Assembly: GCF_022605165.1 (NCBI RefSeq) | Contig: NC_063072.1 | Location: 1,488,001-1,552,000, forward strand | Direction: 5' to 3' | From: Purpureocillium takamizusanense | Taxonomy: Eukaryota; Ascomycota; Sordariomycetes; Hypocreales; Ophiocordycipitaceae | DNA: 64,000 nucleotides | Made by a program: the position numbers and the translations under genes | The notes under the pieces: generated by a model | The model's input: only the letters and a program-made list of their open reading frames with translations | Told to the model about the DNA's origin: nothing | The model's database searches: none | Shown: positions 10,381 to 21,118 of the stretch, piece after piece | How the letters are laid out: each line of letters opens with the position of its first letter | Position numbering within the stretch: position 1 is the first letter of the stretch

Positions 10381-12355
10381 ATGGCGCCGGGAAAGGTCCC
10401 CGCGAAGAAAAGCCTCAGGGCTTGGGACGGTCTGAAGCCTCCCCTGGCCGAATGGGTCCTGGACGCTGTCTCGACCATGGGCTTCTCCCAGATGACGCCC
10501 GTCCAAGCAGCGACGATCCCACACTTCATGGGCAATAAAGACGTGGTGGTAGAGGTGAGCCGGCATCCCCTTGATATACTCCCTTTTCTTGGAGAACAAA
10601 AGACATCCTGGCAGCTCTGACACCTCCTTTTTGCAGGCCGTTACTGGTAGTGGCAAGACGCTCTCGTTCCTCATCCCCATCGTGCAAAGGCTGCTGCGGC
10701 TCGAAGAACCCACCAAGAGACACCACGTCGCCGCAATCATTGTCTCCCCGACGCGAGAGCTGGCGGCTCAGATACACACCGTCTTATTGTCACTTCTGGA
10801 GTTTCACGCCCCTTCAGCCGAGCTGCTCCCGCGCCTGAAAGACGATGAGAAGAGGCCGTCGACCGCAGTCCCCGTCGTCGCCCCTCAGCTGCTCGTCGGA
10901 GGCACCACCACGCCGGCGCAGGACCTCAGTTTCTTCATGCGCCACAGCCCCAACCTCCTCATTTCTTCTCCTGGTCGTCTCGTCGAGCTGCTTGCCTCGC
11001 CCCACGTTCACTGCCCGCAGTCCTCGTTCGAGATGCTCGTCTTGGACGAAGCCGACAGGCTGCTGGATCTGGGGTTCAAGCAAGACCTGCAGGGAATCAT
11101 CTCCCATCTGCCAAAGCAGAGAAGGACAGGGCTGTTCAGCGCAAGCGTCAGCGAGGCGGTCAGCGAGCTTATCCGAGTGGGACTTCGGAATCCGGTCAAG
11201 ATCGAAGTGCGAGTCAAGATGAAGGACGGTGGCGTCCTTGAGGACAGGAAGACGCCCGCCAGTCTACAGATGGCATATATGGTGAAGCCGGCCAGCCAAA
11301 AGCTGCCTGCCTTGTCACAGCTGCTGGGAAGATTACCAGTCAGGCCACAGAGGAGCATCGTGTTCCTGTCTACATGCGCCGCCGTCGACTACTTTCAACA
11401 CGTCCTGCCCCTGGTTCTGCCCGATGGATTTTCCCTCGTCCCCTTGCACGGCAAGCACCCTGCAAAGGTGCGGGAAAGAAACTTTAACAAATTCCTGACC
11501 TCTGTGTCCCCTACGATACTCCTCACAACAGACCTTGCGGCCCGTGGCCTGGACATCCCCCAAGTGGACCTGGTCGTCCAGATCGATGCGCCCTCAGACC
11601 CCAAAGTCTTCATACACCGAAGTGGACGCGCCGGGCGCGCCGGGCGGAAGGGCTTGGCGGTTGTGATGCTGCATCCAGGGCGAGAGGAAGACTACGTCAA
11701 GTTTCTCGAAGTGCGCAAGACGCCCATCATTCCACTGGCAAGACCCGAAATCTCTGTGTCGGATGACGAAGCCCGTGCGGCGACGCAAAAGTTCCGGAGG
11801 ATTGTCAAGGCGGACCGGGCACTCTACGACAAAGCACAAAAGGCCTTTGTTAGCTGGGTGCGGAGCTACGGCGCCCACCAGGCAACGTCGATATTCCGGG
11901 CGAGCGATCTCGACTGGGCCGACCTGGCTGAGGCGTGGGGTCTCCTCCGCATGCCCCGGATGCCGGAATTGAAGACGTGGGAGGGCGACAAGATGCTGGG
12001 CCAGAAGATTGACTGGGAAACGTTCGCGTACAAGGAAAAGACGCGGGAGCAGGCGAGGCAGGACGCGCTCGAGGCGGAGCGGACGGGGGCGGCGGACAAC
12101 AAGCGCGAGGACATGAAGCGAAAGCGCAAGAACAACGAGGCCTGGAGCGGTAAGCTGGAGAAGGAGGACGTGCGCGTGGAGAGGCGGGAGAAGCGGCGCA
12201 AGAAGAGAGAGGCAGAGCGGTCAGCCAACATGACCGAGGACGAGAGGGCGAAGCAGATGGAGCTGGATGCGCTGATTGCGCAGGTACGAAGGCAGAATCA
12301 GGAGAAGCAGAAGGCCGCGTCAAAGGATGACGAGTTCGAGGGCTTCGACGACTAG
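10381..12355 (+). CDS. SPB4: DEAD-box ATP-dependent rRNA helicase SPB4
   Basis: Exons 10381-10554 and 10637-12355, joined across an 82-base gtgagc...cag intron, give 630 residues, close to yeast Spb4 (606). The intron falls just before motif I. In order: a Q motif ([10 protein letters not shown]), motif I AVTGSGKT at residues 59-66, motif Ia [12 protein letters not shown] in [10 protein letters not shown], motif III as SAS rather than SAT (FSASVSEAV), motif [14 protein letters not shown] and motif [12 protein letters not shown]. These are followed by the DUF4217-type extension and a long Lys/Arg/Glu-rich tail. Spb4 acts in the nucleolus on 27S pre-rRNA during 60S subunit assembly. The ATG at 10381 is the first Met of the frame. 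Confidence 0.95.
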
Positions 12356-12936
12356 TACTAGTAGCAAACTCGGACGGATATACCCCCCCAGGAGAAATCA
12401 GTGGTAGCAAGCAACAACAACACGACACGAGCGGCCAGTTTGCGAGTCGCTCTGCCGCCATATTAATGCGCTTTTGTCATGTCAACCCTTGAGACGCACC
12501 CATGCGCACGCAGGGGCAGGCAAGCAGGCAACTTAGCGGGCGGGATGATATCGGCGGGTGGGAAAGGCGTGGTGTTTCCGATGAACGGCATCGCTGGTGG
12601 CGCAGCCTTTTTGCCTAGCGGCCGCTAGCAGTGACGCCAACCCGCTGCAGCGGACCCGCCTGGCCAAAATACGCTGGCCAGAATACGGACTGACTGACGA
12701 ATCTGCGTACGGACAAAGACTGTAATCGTATTTTGGCAGCCGCTTATTGCAGGCCGCAGGCGGACCAGGCTGGGGAGCCCCGAGGGCAGGCATCGAGTTA
12801 TAAGAAGTCGGGCGGCGCCAAAGTGTCATGGTTGACGGACACTCCTGACCTCGAGCGCTGACGATTTTATATTATAATCCCAAGTTGACTCCCGCCCGGC
12901 AGTTTGACGACAAGCCCCCCCCCCGTGTGTGGCATC
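12356..12936. other. spacer SPB4 to RTA1-like gene
   Basis: Holds the SPB4 3' end and the promoter of the RTA1-like gene. An AT-rich TTTTATATTATAAT element lies near 12865-12878, about 60-70 bases before the ATG at 12937, and could act as a TATA element. A C10 run sits near 12915-12924. Confidence 0.5.
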
Positions 12937-14014
12937 ATGGCCCAGCTAAAGCCCTTTCGAGGGGACTACTACCTCTGGGAATATGTGCCCTCCAGGGCGG
13001 CCGCCATTCTCTTCACCATTCTCTTTGTCATCGCGACGGCGTTTGTCATATGGCGCATGGTGCGGACAAGGACGCTGTTTAGCATTGCCTTTACCATTGG
13101 CGGGCTGTGTAAGTGTCTACGACTCTAATAAGTCTACTCACCGATGGCCCCCCCCCTCGCCACCACCCCCATCAACAAATAGTCCAGATCCCTCCAGTAG
13201 CAACTCTTCGATTAGCTGACACGCAGGGGTTTCTGCAGTCGAGATCATAGGATACGCCGCACGAGCCGTCGCCGAAGACAAGACCGAACAGCTCGGCCCG
13301 TTCATCGTCCAGAGCGTGCTGCTGCTCGTGGCGCCGGCCCTCTTCGCGGCGTCGATATACATGGTGCTGGGGCGGCTGATGCGCAGCGTGCACGGCGAGC
13401 GGCACTCGCTCATCCCGGTGCGGTGGCTCACGCGGGCCTTTGTGGCGGGCGACGTGCTGTCGTTCCTCGTGCAGGCGAGCGGCGCTGGGCTCATGGCCAA
13501 GAGCGACTTCAGCCAGGACACGGCGCAGAACATCATCCTGGCGGGGCTCTTTATCCAGATTGTCATGTTTGGGCTCTTCGCCGCGACGGCCGTCGTCTTC
13601 GACGTGCGGATGCGGCGGTGGCCGAGCGGCGCCGCGTCTGCGTCGGCGGCCGAGGGTGGCGGCGGCGGCAGGGCGTGGAAGCGCGTCGTGTGGATGCTGT
13701 ACGCGGCGAGCGCCCTCATCATGGTGCGGAGCATCTTCCGCGTCGTCGAGTACGCCACGGGCAAGGGCGAGTACCTGCTCGGGCACGAGTGGACGCTCTA
13801 CGTCTTCGACGCGGTGCTCATGCTGGCCGTCATGGCCGTCTACGGGTGGATCTACCCGGGCGGCCTGGGCGGCGGCGGCGACGGCGTCGTCAACAAGCCG
13901 GCGAGGCCGTGGGAGGCGGTCGACTCGACGTCGGTCGACATGGGGGAGGAGATGGGGTTTGGCGGCGGCAGCGGCGGCCACGGGATGCGCGGCGTCGAGG
14001 CCGGCAGGAAGTAG
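12937..14014 (+). CDS. RTA1-like seven-helix membrane protein
   Basis: Exons 12937-13108 and 13239-14014 (intron 130 bases, gtaagt...cag, phase 1) give 315 residues. The protein opens with YLWEYVPSRAAAILFTILF, the usual start of RTA1-family proteins, and has about seven hydrophobic helices. Further family features are the FEIIGYAAR segment after the intron, FVAGDVLSFLVQASGAGLM, IFRVVEYATG and the closing WIYPGG. The C-terminal tail is Gly-rich and cytosolic. The family includes yeast Rta1, Rsb1 and Pug1, linked to resistance to sterol inhibitors, long-chain base export and protoporphyrin uptake; the substrate here cannot be told. A more upstream ATG at 12904 would add eleven residues, but homologous proteins begin near MAQLKPF. 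The gene is unusually GC-rich at third positions, which creates long shadow ORFs. Confidence 0.88.
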
Positions 14015-14821
14015 AAGCAGCGGTGCTTGGTGAGAGAGCGGTTCCTAGGTACAGAAGGAGGCGTATGCTGGCTGCATCGGGAAACGCGGAACGGGGACCA
14101 TTAGAACAAGGCAAGGGGCATGTATAACTAGATATAGACCTGAAAGAGCATCATGCCTTCCATTTTGTTTCAAAAACGCGGGCGTGGGGAACTCAATGTA
14201 GCAACGTAGGTACAGTCTACATAAGGTACTACCTAAGGTACCTACTTCGTGCTGAATTCTTGCCGAGTCTGTGCTAAAAAAGCCAGTCTGGCGCAATGTA
14301 CGAAGTAACTTATGTAGCCCGTTGCTTTTGCCTCTTTTGGACGTGGCACTTAGCGCCGTCCCGTCGTTCCTTCTCTCCAAGAAATCGATGGTGGACTTGT
14401 TGAAGACTTTCGGGCCACCTGGCTAAGCCCCCCATCCATTTGACGTACGCCACCACCAACGGGCTTCGTCACTTGTTGAACTTCACCATGTCTTCCAATG
14501 ATGACCTCTGCGCCGCAGCACTTTCCGTCTTACCTTTTGGCCTCCGCTCGTGGCTCTTGAATTAAATCAAAGCCTTTCTCGCTCAAGGCGACATCGATTG
14601 GCCCGGGCAATTTCGTCAATGGAAGCGCAGACGCGGCAGATGCGCGGCAACACCACCATCACCACCGTCCCCCATCTCATGGACTCATAGCACCTCTCGT
14701 CTCTCGGCCAAGCATCACAGACGAGCGAAGAGGCCCCCGTCCTCCGGCGCCCGCGGCAGCGGGCATACGTCGCCTCCCTCCCCCTCCCCTCTCTCTCACA
14801 CATTTATAAACCCGCCTCACC
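14015..14821. other. spacer with palindromic motifs
   Basis: Contains the RTA1-like 3' end and the Zn2Cys6 gene promoter. AGGTACCT occurs at 14236-14243 inside a longer run of TACCTAAGGTACCTACTTCG type, and the reverse complement of TACTTCGTA at 14299-14307. TATAAA at 14805-14810 is only 11 bases from the start codon and is probably not the core promoter. Confidence 0.5.
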
Positions 14822-15187
14822 ATGAGCCCCCCACCGCGGCTCGACGACCACGACGATGCCGTCAGCTCGCGTGGCGGGGTGACGGAGGCGTCATCGGCCG
14901 CCGCAGCGCGTCGCCGCTCGCACCGCAAGTCGCGCGACGGCTGCGTCGAGTGCAAGAAGCGTCACATCCGCTGCGACGAGTCCCGTCCGCACTGCCTCAA
15001 CTGCAAAAAGGCGACGCGCAAGTGCGAATGGCCGCCTCCCAAGAAGAAGTCGGCCCGCACCATGAGGAGGGAGGCGCAGAGGCTGCGCGATGAGGCGGCG
15101 GCAGGAACAACGGCGACTGTCTCACCCCCCCGCCTGCCATCCATGGACACGCAAAGGCCCATCGAGCTCCTCAGTCAGCAGCAGCAT

Positions 15188-15228
<41 letters not shown>

Positions 15229-16432
15229 ACAAGAGCCAACTGGTGAAACTGACGAGGCGCCGTCGTCGACTCATCGCTCGCAGAGCCACAGCCAGAGCCA
15301 GAGCGTTCCGTCTGATACTCCCTTACGGGCTCCCTCTTCCCATGAGGCGTCGACGGCGCCTTCGCCGTTTGAGCGTGGCAACGACGATGCGCTCGAATCT
15401 CACAGGCATGGCCCTCTATACACGGTCCAGCACATGCGCTTCCTCCATCACGCAGAATCCGTCATGGGCCACGGCATCATGGCCCACCCGCACACGGCGC
15501 GCATCCTCGATATCGCCGTCCGCCGTGCCCCCGATGCCCCCTTCCTCCTTGACGAAGTCCTCGCCCTCTCAGCGCTGCATCTCGCCGCCACCACCCTTGC
15601 CGACAACGGCGGCGGCGACGACCCCAACTCGCCTTCCCCCGCGTACATCGCATCGCTCCATAACCAGTCTACAGAGCTTCAGACCAGGGCTCTCGCCAGC
15701 TTCACCCGTCAATCTCTCTCCGTGGACCCCAACGACGCCGAGAGCGCCATTCCTCGCTTCCTCTTCGCCGCCGTGCTCAGCCTCCACAGTCTCGCCGAGA
15801 CACTCGACACGGTCCGTCACCTGCAATCCTCCGACTTTCATGTCTTCATCCACAACCTCGCCGACTGCTTGGGCCTGCATCGCGGGGTTCGCGCCGTCGT
15901 CAAGCCCGCGTGGAACGACCTCCTCAAGTCAGAGCTGGAGCCTCTTCTCAACGTCACCCAGCACGCCGACGAGCGCATCAACGACAGCCGCCGCCGCCGC
16001 CGAGGGGAGGAAGCCGCCGGCGGCAGCCCCGCCACCACCGGCCCCGGAGAGTGCGCTCACCTCTTCGCCCTCCTCGACGCGTCCGATCTGGGCGCCGCCA
16101 CTGAGCGCGCCTGTCGAGACGCCGTCGAGCGCCTGCAGTGGGCCTTTGACCTCTACTCCAGCATCTCCAACACCGATCCCGACGCCGGCCCCCACGCCGC
16201 ATCCGCCTTCTCCGTGACGGTCTGCGCAGAGTACGTCGACGTCTTGCGCCGCCTCCAGCCAGAGGCCCTCGTCATCCTGGCCCACTACGGCGTCTTGCTG
16301 CACCGCTACCGCCGCCTCTGGCTCTTCCGCGATGCCGGCGCCCGCATGATTCACGCAATCTCCCGGCACCTGGGTGCATATTGGCGTGACGCCATGGCCT
16401 GGCCGCTGCAGCAGCTCGAGACGGACAGGTGA
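14822..16432 (+). CDS. Zn(II)2Cys6 transcription factor, Upc2-like
   Basis: Single-exon gene of 536 residues. A canonical binuclear zinc cluster uses C41, C44, C51, C58, C61 and C68 (spacing 2-6-6-2-6), with RHIRCDESRP between, as in the Upc2/sterol-uptake-control group. A basic linker follows, then a glutamine tract around residues 119-137 and a Ser-rich region. The C-terminal two thirds form a helical fungal transcription factor domain with MRFLHHAESVMGHGI and DEVLALSALHLAA. The start is fixed by an in-frame TAA at 14807-14809, five codons upstream. Targets cannot be deduced; Upc2 homologues control ergosterol or other metabolic genes, but many members of this group are uncharacterised. The gene is convergent with CRM1. 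Confidence 0.88.
15172..15230 (+). repeat. CAG repeat encoding polyglutamine
   Basis: Near-perfect CAG triplets inside the Zn2Cys6 gene encode a run of about 17 glutamines interrupted by one histidine. Length is likely to vary between strains. Confidence 0.9.
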
Positions 16433-17212
16433 CGAGTAGCTACGTAACTTGGTCCGCAAAGGGGTCCTGCTATCAAATGTGAGGGCTACACTCAAGTACC
16501 TTGCCGAAAGCAGCTATGTAGGTGGACGTTGCTCTTACGTGTACTCGATATACCTCGTATGCTCGACATACATTCACAAATTGAGGACACTCGCATCACA
16601 TTCAGGTCACGTAGCATAAGTCCGCGCCCATGTCATCCAAATATTCTCAAGTCTCATAAGGCTAGACAGCAATCTTCGTCCACCATTGACGACCATCACC
16701 CCAGCCATCTACATCCTCAAGGCTTCGTCGTCCAAATCCCTTCGCACGCCCCCCTTTTTTTAGTCCCAACCTGCCAACCCCTGGCCTCACTCTCGGCCCA
16801 ATGGTCTCGATGACAACTCCTCGACCCCCGAAAAGTATGCGCTTCCTCCATCAATAACGTCTCGGTCAGTGCCCGGGCAGTACATCACCAAACGCAAAAA
16901 GGAGATGCTTTTTCCTTCTCGATTCTGCGGTTGTCGACGGCCCGCCTGTGCCTTCTTTCCCGTCGAGGCTGCCACAAGCGGCGACTGATCTAATCTTGGT
17001 ATCATTACGGGAAACATCAAAGAAAAATGCCGGCCCGAGGCCTGCCACGTCTCGAGTGAGGGGCCTCGGTACTGGGTCATGAGGAGCAGACTTTACACTC
17101 CGTAAAATTCCCAGCCGTCTCCGACCCAGTCCCGACTGCTGATGTGCTCTGCCTCGAGTGATTCTTTCCTCTCCAGACGCGGCGTGAACTCGGTCCTGAG
17201 CTCCTGGCGGAT
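16433..17212. other. convergent 3' region
   Basis: Tail-to-tail spacer between the Zn2Cys6 gene and CRM1. No ORF with recognisable content; probably both 3' untranslated regions. Confidence 0.6.
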
Positions 17213-20200
17213 TCACAACTCCTCGTCGTCGATCTCAGACGGCTTGAGTAGACCACCAACCTTCTGTCGCCTCTCCATGTCGGCAGCCTTGGCATCCCGC
17301 TCCTGTTGTTCCTTCTCGACAATGTAAAGCTCTGCGTTGTCGCCGGCAAACTCCTTGAGGGAGATGAGGAAATCTCGGAGGTTCAGACGGAACTTGTCGT
17401 ATTGCGTGTTGAGGTTGAAAAGCCCCTCTACGAAGCTCGCAACTTGCGCCCTAATCCATGCACGTTAGTAAGAACACTCGGGTTGGCAGCTTTACTGGAA
17501 AGCACTCACGCTTGCAAGTTGGGGAAGGCATTGCGAAGCATGGTCGCAACTCGGTTGCCCACAAAATCCTTGTTGGCAGTTCCCGCCTGGGCCAGATCGG
17601 GAGTGTAGATGGGACCCTGGATCTTGGGCTGCGATCCGTCTGCCGGCTGGACAAAGTAGAACAGCTTCATCAATAGCATCGACTGAGTCTTGAACCCAGC
17701 CTTGTGGTCGCTATCCGTCACCACAAAGAGCACATCCTGCAAGATCGTCATGAAGAAGCGCTGGAAGAATGCATTAGCAGTGGCGACGTCCGTCTTGTCG
17801 GCAATATTGTTAATAAGCTCCAAGCACATGTTGAGGCCTGCCGCTTCGACATCTCGGTTGTCATGCTTGAACGCCCATGAGCAGGAATCGATGACAAACT
17901 TGAACTGGTTGTTGTCCAGCTTCAACAGGGCTGAAACACTGTTAGCACACGAGCTCGTATCTAAGCAACAGAGTGGCAAACCTGGGAAGCAGTGCAAATT
18001 AATGGCCCGCAGCAAGTTGAAGAACTCAACTCGGTGTTCGGGAAATTCGGAGAAGTCCTTGTTGATCATGTCCAGAGTGCACTCAAAGACGTTCTCCATG
18101 ATGGTAGGCACCTGGTCCTCCATGAGAGCCTGAAAGCTGTTAGCATCTCATACAATTATCTTGTGCCTAGGTGAAAACTTGCCGAGAGCTTAGTGATAAT
18201 AGTGGACATGGCCTTCAAGACCTCTGCGTCGCGGGCACCGGGCACGTTTCGGTTGTAATCTACCAGAACGGAGTCCAAGAGCGGCGGAACCATCTGGGCT
18301 CGCACGGCCTGGAGATCCTCGGCCTTCTCAACGTACGTCTCGATGAGCTTCAAGATCTCCTTCTTGATCGTCCGCAGACCGCGGACCTTTGGCATCTTGG
18401 TCGCGAGTTCGCCTATCATTTTGGTCAGCCTAAGATACACGTTTTTGTCACTGAAGTCACTGACCGTCTCGAGCAACAGCCTCGGAAATTAGTGTGCTGG
18501 TTGCACGGTACATCTGAAGCATGTCGTGGTAGATGCGGCCAATCTGCGGGTAGAAATAAGGTCCAATAGACGTGCATGCAGACACATTGGTCTTCATGAT
18601 GTTGCCAATAACCTTGATCGTCTCGGCGTCCTGCAAGATTGATGGGTTGACCGTGGCCTGCTTAATGATCTCATCCCAGGCAGCGTTCGGGATATTCATC
18701 AAGTCAGCAAGCAGTCTCTCCTGCTGGTGCTTGTTGCCCTGAGCTGCGACCATGTAACCGCAGGCCTCGTAGAACGTGTGCACCTGCTGCGGTGTAAGAT
18801 CACAGGTAATCTTGCCCATGTTGCGCACAATCTCTTCGATAAAGGGTTCTTGTTCGCTTGGCTGCAGTGCCACGAAATGCCGCCGGCATTGTCGAGCAAT
18901 CTTGATGAACGTATCGCAAGCCATGTCCTGGACACCTATGAAACGGGTTAGATATGTGCCGTTTCGGGTTTCCACGGCCGGTACTTACCTTCATGCGACT
19001 CATGCATAAACTCAAAGAGTTTGTTGACGACAGTCTTGAGAAACTTCCAGTGGGCTTTAAGGAAGCGAGGGTACTGGCCGACAATGTACATGATGTTGCT
19101 GGCCACGACAGCCTTGTTGTCCTTGCCTCGCTTCATCTCTGTAAGTCCGAGGAGGTCCTTGATGACGGTGACGAGGAACCGCTTTTCCGTTTCCTCGTTC
19201 ATGGCCAGCGAGATAGAGCCGATGGCCCAGCAAAGCACATTGCAGTTGTGCCAAGACCACTCCGAGCCATCAACTTGCCGAGCAAGTTTCTCGGTCATGA
19301 TGTTCTCGGTGTCCACCACATCCAAGTGAGTGAGATAAACGAGACATTCCCTGATGGTCTTGTACAGCTGGACGGTATCGCTCTCCTTGACAAACTCGCG
19401 CACGATCTCTCCCTCGTCGTTTTCGACGATCAGCACTTCCTCGGGTCGAACCATGCGCTCGATCATAACAACTCGAAGGTTCGAGAGCACCTCATTGTAC
19501 TTGTGCTTTCGTAGTGGGTAGTTCATCAGGAGCGAGGGGTTCGGCGCGCCACTACCGGACATGCCACCGCCGACGGCCATGAGCGGGTTCAAGTCGGTAA
19601 TGGGCAGTTGCTGCATTTCCTCGTAGAGTTCCTGAACCAGCTTCAGCCAGTAGTCGAGGCAAATCTTGAAAATCTCGCGATCGTCGATCTGTGATATCCG
19701 GATCAAATAGTAGTGTCCATGGAGCAGGTAGTCGCGATTCGGCAGGTTCTCGATCAGCTGTGTGGCGTGTTAGCATGGTCGCTCGCTTCCGCAGTAAGGA
19801 GATTAGCCCGTCTACAGTACTCACATTTAGGTGCGCCCCGAAAAAGTTGCAGAGGAAGAGTGCAAGGTTCTGGACGAACTCCTGGTCTCGCGAGTTGCTA
19901 CTGGGGTAAGTAGACTTGAGATCGAGTGACACGGGGATAATGTCTGCGATGGTCGTGAGGACCTCGGTGAACATCTTGACGAGCTGCTCGTCGTAGGAGT
20001 TGGCCTGACCCGCGCCTCCGGTCTGCAGTCCACCAATCTCCGTTAGGCACTGCAGCGTGATGTTGCGAAACTCGGGAACCGACAGAAAGCGGGTGCGGAG
20101 AGTATCGATCAGGTTCGTCTCAAAGATGTAGCCGAGAGGAATCCAGTTGCAGAAGCGAAGGAGAGTCTCGAGCGTTGCCTTGACGAGGCTGGGTTGATCG

Positions 20201-21118
20201 GCCGTCGTGAGCACCTCCTGGCAGAGCTGGAAGATTTGTGAGAACTCGGCGCACATGGTCTGCTTCATGTTCCTCGTTTTCGTGGACGTCATCTGCTCAG
20301 CCGAGTAGTCAAACACCTCCTCCGAGAGAAGGCGCAGAATAATCATGTTGTTCTCGCAAATCGACAGGTTCGCGTGGCAGGATGAGATGATCTCGTTGAT
20401 GAAGGTCGGCCAGTTGTGGGGCCATTCTTGCTTCAGGACGGAGATGAGGACGAGGTTGAGCTTGTTGAGGAGGGTCTTGTTGCTTTGCAGGGCCTCCTCG
20501 GAGCTCGAGCTCTGGATGATGAACTGCACAATGAAGTTTCGGATGCCTGGTAGGGGACGTCAGGGCCCGTGTCCGAACGAGGGCTCGCGTGCAGCACTCA
20601 CCTTGGCACTGGTCCCGCGGCAGGACTTTCCATCTTGTCGAAATGACATTGTCGAGGACCTGTAGGCCCAGATCTTTGGGCGCGTCAGCTCTATATGTGC
20701 CCAAGGAGGGAGCCAGAGACGAGCAGCGAGTCTGGCAAACGACGTACATTTGGTCTGTGGATACTGTGCGTCTGATAGAATCTTGTCTACCATGAGCCAC
20801 GCATCGGGATCTTCCTTGAACTGTGCTACTCGTAAGCTTTTTGCCGACGGTGAGGAGTGTTGGAAGCTCTGGGATGAGCGCCGCTGTCGCTTGCTACGGC
20901 GTCGACAAGCGATCGACGTGGTGTACGGTCGGGTGAGGGCGTTTTTACCTGGTTCAAAGCGGCCTGGGCGGCTTTTTGCTGTTGAGCCACGCATCAGCAA
21001 CAGGTTCACTTCGCAAATTGGTGCACCGGGCACGGGGGGAGACGAGACGAACCTGGTCCCCGCGACCTTCGTAAAAGGTGCGGACCGTGCTGTCGAGCTC
21101 CTCGATCGAGACGGGCAT
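17213..21118 (-). CDS. CRM1: exportin-1 / CRM1 nuclear export receptor, 11 exons
   Basis: Eleven exons join in phase to 1079 residues (yeast Crm1 1084): 21118-21053, 20978-20949, 20820-20748, 20673-20602, 20546-19825, 19757-18989, 18935-18465, 18412-18183, 18129-17982, 17930-17510 and 17450-17213. It is the karyopherin that exports leucine-rich NES cargo with RanGTP. Visible are the N-terminal importin-beta-type start ([18 protein letters not shown]), the very conserved central groove ([39 protein letters not shown]) and the C-terminal acidic end SEIDDEEL. The residue matching human Cys528, target of leptomycin B, is Thr527 ([10 protein letters not shown]), as in S. cerevisiae. Exon 2 is only 30 bases, and intron 8 uses a GC donor (gcaagt). 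All other donors are GT. Confidence 0.96.

Noticed and set aside
14805..14810. TATAAA as TATA box of the Zn2Cys6 gene
   Set aside because: It ends 11 bases before the start codon, leaving no room for a transcription start; the in-frame TAA overlapping it only helps define the start.
15090..16217. 375-codon plus ORF overlapping the Zn2Cys6 gene in another frame
   Set aside because: Ser/Pro/Arg-only composition is a frame shadow; the zinc cluster and helical domain lie in the other frame.
18936..18988. Cysteine in VQDMACDTF as the leptomycin B target of CRM1
   Set aside because: By counting from conserved groove residues, human Cys528 aligns with the residue before EMKRGKDNK, which is Thr527 here; the DMAC cysteine is a different, conserved residue.
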